NCBI RefSeq assembly: GCF_028771845.1
Contig: NZ_CP118270.1
Span: forward strand, 186,001-250,000
DNA: 64,000 nucleotides
Source of the DNA: Paenibacillus marchantiae
Lineage (GTDB): Bacteria > Bacillota > Bacilli > Paenibacillales > Paenibacillaceae
Direction: 5' to 3'
A program made the translations under genes and the position numbers. The number at the start of each line of letters is the position of its first letter. Positions within the stretch are counted from its first letter, which is position 1. Shown here piece after piece: positions 60,664 through 64,000 of this stretch. The notes beneath the pieces are model-generated. The model saw nothing but the letters and a program-made list of their open reading frames with translations, searched no databases and was not told the origin of the DNA.

Positions 60664-61482
60664 GTGGAAACCTCAGTACTGATCTGTGACTATTCCTATC
60701 ACTATAAGGCGTTTAACCATAATATGAAGGGCGAGTTGCAGACTTATCTGTTCCGTCTGCAAACCGAAGGATCTTGCAAGGTATATGTGCAGGATGAAGA
60801 ATTTAAGATGACTGGCGGCGATTTACTACTGCTTAAACCCGGAGACGATTACTATCTCGTGGTAGAAGAACCTCATAAGGAGGGCCGATTGTCCAGCGGA
60901 GACTATTATTTGTTCTGTGAAGGGGATTGGATTGATAGCTGGTGGAAGCGTCACCATCGTTCCACAGTGAGCCACATCGGGCTGGATGATAAATTGGTCA
61001 GTCTCTGGCGCAGTATGCTCCTGGAGAAACGCCGTGGACCGCTGGAGGAAAATATAGAACTGAATGACGTACTGCTGCGTGGTTTGTGTCTGTATATCGA
61101 TCGGGCCATCAAGGAGAATATCCAGACGGATCGTTCTGTTTCCTCGACACTGAAGCTGAAACGATTCATTGAAGAGCATGCCACTGTGACCTTCAAACTC
61201 GAAGAAGCCGCCCGCTACGCAGGACTAAGCCTGTCTCGTGCGGTGCGATTGTTCAAGGAGCACTATGGCCAAACGATGATCCAGTATGCGATTGAGATTC
61301 GGCTGAACGCTGCCTTGGAGCGTATGAAGTACAGCGATATGACCCTAGAGCATATTGCCGAAACATGCGGCTTTGCAAGCTATTCCTATTTTCACCGGGT
61401 ATTCCGATCCCACTTTGGAATGTCCCCGGCTGAATATCTCAAATCCCAGGCCCATCAATCCATTGATCTGGAGCATTTATAA
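60664..61482 (+). CDS. AraC family transcriptional regulator
   Basis: 272 residues: N-terminal cupin-like domain (MKGELQTYLFRLQTEGSCKVYVQDEEFKMTGGDLLLLKPGDDYYL) and a C-terminal AraC double HTH (FKLEEAARYAGLSLSRAVRLFKEHYG...AETCGFASYSYFHRVFRSHFGMSPAEY). GTG start at 60664 with TTGGAGGATA upstream. Probably regulates the divergent isomerase-oxidoreductase operon. Confidence 0.9.
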   Translation: METSVLICDYSYHYKAFNHNMKGELQTYLFRLQTEGSCKVYVQDEEFKMTGGDLLLLKPGDDYYLVVEEPHKEGRLSSGDYYLFCEGDWIDSWWKRHHRSTVSHIGLDDKLVSLWRSMLLEKRRGPLEENIELNDVLLRGLCLYIDRAIKENIQTDRSVSSTLKLKRFIEEHATVTFKLEEAARYAGLSLSRAVRLFKEHYGQTMIQYAIEIRLNAALERMKYSDMTLEHIAETCGFASYSYFHRVFRSHFGMSPAEYLKSQAHQSIDLEHL

Positions 61483-61519
61483 GTGTAGTTGTGGCTCGAT
61501 CCTCTTCCTTCTTTATAAT

Positions 61520-61553
61520 GAAAGCAGCTGATTTCAATCGGCTGCTTTCTTTC
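61520..61553 (+). terminator. terminator after the AraC-type gene
   Basis: GAAAGCAGC and GCTGCTTTC arms with inner GATT/AATC, then TTTC. Confidence 0.8.
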
Positions 61554-61681
61554 AAAAAAACCTCTTGTAGTTCCCATGACTTCACGAAAACAAACCTGTA
61601 TAGTTAAAATATAGTATTCTTACAGATTCATACATAGGATTAGTCTTATACACTACCACTCTACTATTTGGAGAGATTTCA

Positions 61682-62386
61682 ATGGAAACCAAACGTAAAA
61701 TTTTAATTATCGAAGACGAACATGATATTTCGCGCATTTCGCGAGATTATTTGACCAAAAATCAGTATGAAGCCGCAGTGGCCAGCAATGGACAAGACGG
61801 GTTGCAGATGATGGATATGCTCCAGCCGGATTACATTATTCTAGATATCATGCTTCCGGATATGGACGGGATCGATGTATGCCGGGAAATTCGGCGGAGA
61901 AACAACATTCCCATTCTCATATTGAGTGCACGAGGCAGTGATACCGACAAGGTGCTCGGCCTGGGATTCGGGGCGGATGACTATATGACCAAACCCTTCT
62001 CCCTAAGCGAGTTACTCGCCCGCATCAATGCTCATTTCAGACGATATGACAGTTTAGCTTTAGTGACCGAACGAGACGGAACAAATCTACTACGTTTGGC
62101 TAACCTGGAAATTGATAAGAAAGCCTATAAGGTCACTTTAGACGGTAACGAGGTTTCTCTTTCCGCCAAGGAATTTGAGCTGCTGCATTATCTCGCGAGC
62201 AATAAAAATCAGGTCTTTTCCAAGTCTCAGTTGCTCGATGCAATCTGGGGATATGCTGCATACGGGGATGAAAATACGGTAACTGTGTATATTCGCAGGC
62301 TGAGAGAAAAAATCGAGGCATATCCCTCCCATCCGTCTGTTCTAAAGACCGTTTGGGGCGTAGGATACAAATTCAATCATGAATAG
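61682..62386 (+). CDS. OmpR-type response regulator
   Basis: 234 residues: receiver domain (IIEDEHDISRI, Asp in DYIILDIMLPDMDGID, Lys in MTKPFSLSE) and a winged helix ending VTVYIRRLREKIE...VWGVGYKF. Followed 22 nt later by its kinase. AAATAGTATTC-type AT-rich sequence precedes it; the promoter is not clear. Confidence 0.93.
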   Translation: METKRKILIIEDEHDISRISRDYLTKNQYEAAVASNGQDGLQMMDMLQPDYIILDIMLPDMDGIDVCREIRRRNNIPILILSARGSDTDKVLGLGFGADDYMTKPFSLSELLARINAHFRRYDSLALVTERDGTNLLRLANLEIDKKAYKVTLDGNEVSLSAKEFELLHYLASNKNQVFSKSQLLDAIWGYAAYGDENTVTVYIRRLREKIEAYPSHPSVLKTVWGVGYKFNHE

Positions 62387-62407
62387 GCAAAGATTGGAGG
62401 AGACAAC

Positions 62408-63850
62408 ATGTCACTGAACACCTGGTCGGCACGATGGCTCAAAGCATCGTTCTTCCTCCTGTTTATTCTGATCGGATGTAGTCTGGTTTTATTTCTTAAT
62501 CTGCTAGAAAACCGAAATTCGACTGAGTCTTCTGTGTCCATCCAGCAAGTTCGTCTCCGGGTTAACCCCATCCTGCTTAACCTGGAACAGAATATTCATC
62601 TCCTGCAGGAAACAAGAGTACGAGAAAATCTTCTTTCTATCGTCAAGGAAAACGGGGTAGAGCTTTCTTATGTTGGATTGGATGGGACTATATTGCTGTC
62701 CTCTTCTCCCACCTCCGAAGGAAAACAAGTCAATCTGCGATCAGCCCTGCATTATGATCTGAATCATGCCGTACAGGCCACGAACGGAAACGATTCGCTT
62801 AACATCGCTTTCCCTGTTATGGCTGGTCCCGAAGGAAGCCAGATCGGCAATGCCCTCTTCACGATTCCTAAGGCATTGGTTATGGTGAAAGAAACGGTGA
62901 TATTCCCTTTCTTTATTTTGGGTACGCTTTTGATCACCTCTATGGTTCTTGGCATTTATCTAGTGTTGATGAAGAGAAAATTTAAGACACAGCTGCTCTC
63001 CCCCATTCATCAGTTGAAGAAACATGCCGAATCCATTCTCAAAGGACAATATAATGAACCGGTACAGTATAACCGCATGGATGAGATGAGCGAACTATAC
63101 GCCATGTTTGATCTGATGCGTACAGAAATTATGCATTTAAGCGAACTTCGTATCCGGCAGGAAACTGCGCAAAAAGAACTCATTACCAATATTTCTCATG
63201 ATATCAAAACACCGATTACAACAGTAAAAGCCTACATAGAAGCTATTCTGGAAGGAATATGCTCCGATAAAGAAACTCTGATGGAGTATATGAAAGTCAT
63301 GCAGACCAATACGGACAAAACAGCCCGTCTTGTCGAGGACCTGCTTGTTCATGCATTGCAAGAGCTGGGCCAGATATCGGTGGAGCCGCGTGAGGTTTAC
63401 AGCCGTTCCGCATTTGAAACGATGTTGAACCCCATTGGACATAGCGTACGAATGAACGGTCTGAAGTATGAGGAGCCGGAGTACATTCCCAATGTTCTTA
63501 TCCGAATGGACCCTATACGAATTGAACAGGTCCTGTCCAATCTGGTTTCCAATGCGCTCAAACATACCGTCCCGGGAGATTCTATTCGGATTAACGCGGA
63601 ACTTGATTTAGGTAAATTGAGGATTAGTATCGCTGATTCAGGGCAGGGAATTCGAGCTCAGGATATGCCTTTTGTGTTTGAACGATATTTTAGGGGGAAT
63701 TCCTCACCTTCCGCAAGGAATATTCATGAGGGAACCGGTCTCGGTTTGTCCATCTGCAAAAGTATCATTGAAGCCCACGGAGGACATATTTCCTTTTCCA
63801 GCAAAGAGGGTCAGGGCACCTTGTTTCAGTTTACTCTTCCAATCTGCTGA
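62408..63850 (+). CDS. sensor histidine kinase
   Basis: 480 residues: first helix (about 10-35), extracellular domain of about 130 residues, second helix (165-188), HAMP, HisKA with ELITNISHDIKTPITTV and the phospho-His, and an ATPase domain (NLVSNALKH, DSGQGI, GTGLGLSI). ATG with TTGGAGGAGA upstream. The neighbouring gene starting at 63975 may be its target. Confidence 0.93.
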   Translation: MSLNTWSARWLKASFFLLFILIGCSLVLFLNLLENRNSTESSVSIQQVRLRVNPILLNLEQNIHLLQETRVRENLLSIVKENGVELSYVGLDGTILLSSSPTSEGKQVNLRSALHYDLNHAVQATNGNDSLNIAFPVMAGPEGSQIGNALFTIPKALVMVKETVIFPFFILGTLLITSMVLGIYLVLMKRKFKTQLLSPIHQLKKHAESILKGQYNEPVQYNRMDEMSELYAMFDLMRTEIMHLSELRIRQETAQKELITNISHDIKTPITTVKAYIEAILEGICSDKETLMEYMKVMQTNTDKTARLVEDLLVHALQELGQISVEPREVYSRSAFETMLNPIGHSVRMNGLKYEEPEYIPNVLIRMDPIRIEQVLSNLVSNALKHTVPGDSIRINAELDLGKLRISIADSGQGIRAQDMPFVFERYFRGNSSPSARNIHEGTGLGLSICKSIIEAHGGHISFSSKEGQGTLFQFTLPIC

Positions 63851-63974
63851 GCAGTAAAGTGTATTTTCTATCCATTTACCAATAGGGCTGTAATACTTTA
63901 TTCATAATTTGATAAGTCTTTCTCAACATCCCCCTATTAGAATGAATCGTATACTGTCATGGGGAGTGATCTGC

Positions 63975-64000
63975 TTGACCAAAACATCCATTATCCGCGC
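63975..64000 (+). CDS. start of the next gene, truncated by the window
   Basis: A TTG at 63975 is preceded by GGGGAGTGA at suitable spacing and begins TKTSIIR. An overlapping ATG at 63959 in another frame is a weaker alternative. Too short to identify. Confidence 0.35.

Noticed and set aside
1..64000. CRISPR array, tRNA, rRNA, prophage or transposase
   Set aside because: No regularly spaced repeats, no cloverleaf or rRNA signature, and no transposase or phage gene seen on either strand.

Overview
The window is a chromosomal segment of a Gram-positive, endospore-forming bacterium, most likely a Paenibacillus. The clues are many YesM/YesN-type two-component systems and LplA/LplB-like sugar ABC transporters, AraC and LacI regulators next to sugar genes, secreted proteins with the copper-amine-oxidase-like 'stalk' domain, a Spo0E-type phosphatase, strong AGGAGG ribosome sites and perfect sigma-A promoters. 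I see no rRNA, tRNA, CRISPR array, prophage or transposase.

Layout. 1-6 kb: the 3' part of uppP, a thioredoxin-like protein, an aldo/keto reductase, a 57-residue YtxH-like stress protein with a sigma-B-like promoter, gpmA, a DUF420 membrane protein, and a CPA2 cation/proton antiporter behind a terminator-containing leader. 6-10.5 kb: an envelope operon (response regulator, sensor kinase, pssA, DedA protein), then pdxK. 10.6-14 kb: a second two-component system with the two-gene ABC exporter it probably controls. 14-18.7 kb: DegV protein, a three-gene ABC-2 exporter and a zinc-peptidase-like protein. 18.7-27 kb: a lipase-like hydrolase with its MerR regulator and a textbook MerR promoter, then a sucrose/fructan module (lipoprotein, two permeases, GH32) with its LacI repressor, tandem operators and a cre site. 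27-34.4 kb: YtkA-like lipoprotein, BdbC, and three secreted stalk-domain proteins interleaved with a decayed gene and a 230-bp inverted-repeat element. 34.4-37.3 kb: two poorly known proteins, one resembling the formylglycine-generating-enzyme fold. 37.5-44.8 kb: an LplA/YesMN/LplB/YtcP oligosaccharide uptake system split over both strands. 44.8-54.6 kb: Spo0E-like protein, a MarR-controlled flavin monooxygenase, a three-gene cassette of unknown function (small HTH protein plus two paralogues), a zinc-ribbon protein, an ArsR-controlled multidrug MFS pump and a SET-family MFS pump. 54.9-61.5 kb: Rrf2 regulator and two analogous AraC-flanked sugar-oxidoreductase modules. 61.7-64 kb: a further two-component system and the start of the next gene.

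The recurring theme is local regulator plus transporter or enzyme, often with a readable operator. The best candidates for something undescribed are the 47.9-50.3 kb cassette, the 30.78-31.01 kb inverted-repeat element, the antiporter leader at 4.42-4.64 kb, and the duplicated four-histidine domains of the secreted protein at 28.2-29.8 kb. All function calls rest on sequence reading only; no database search was run.
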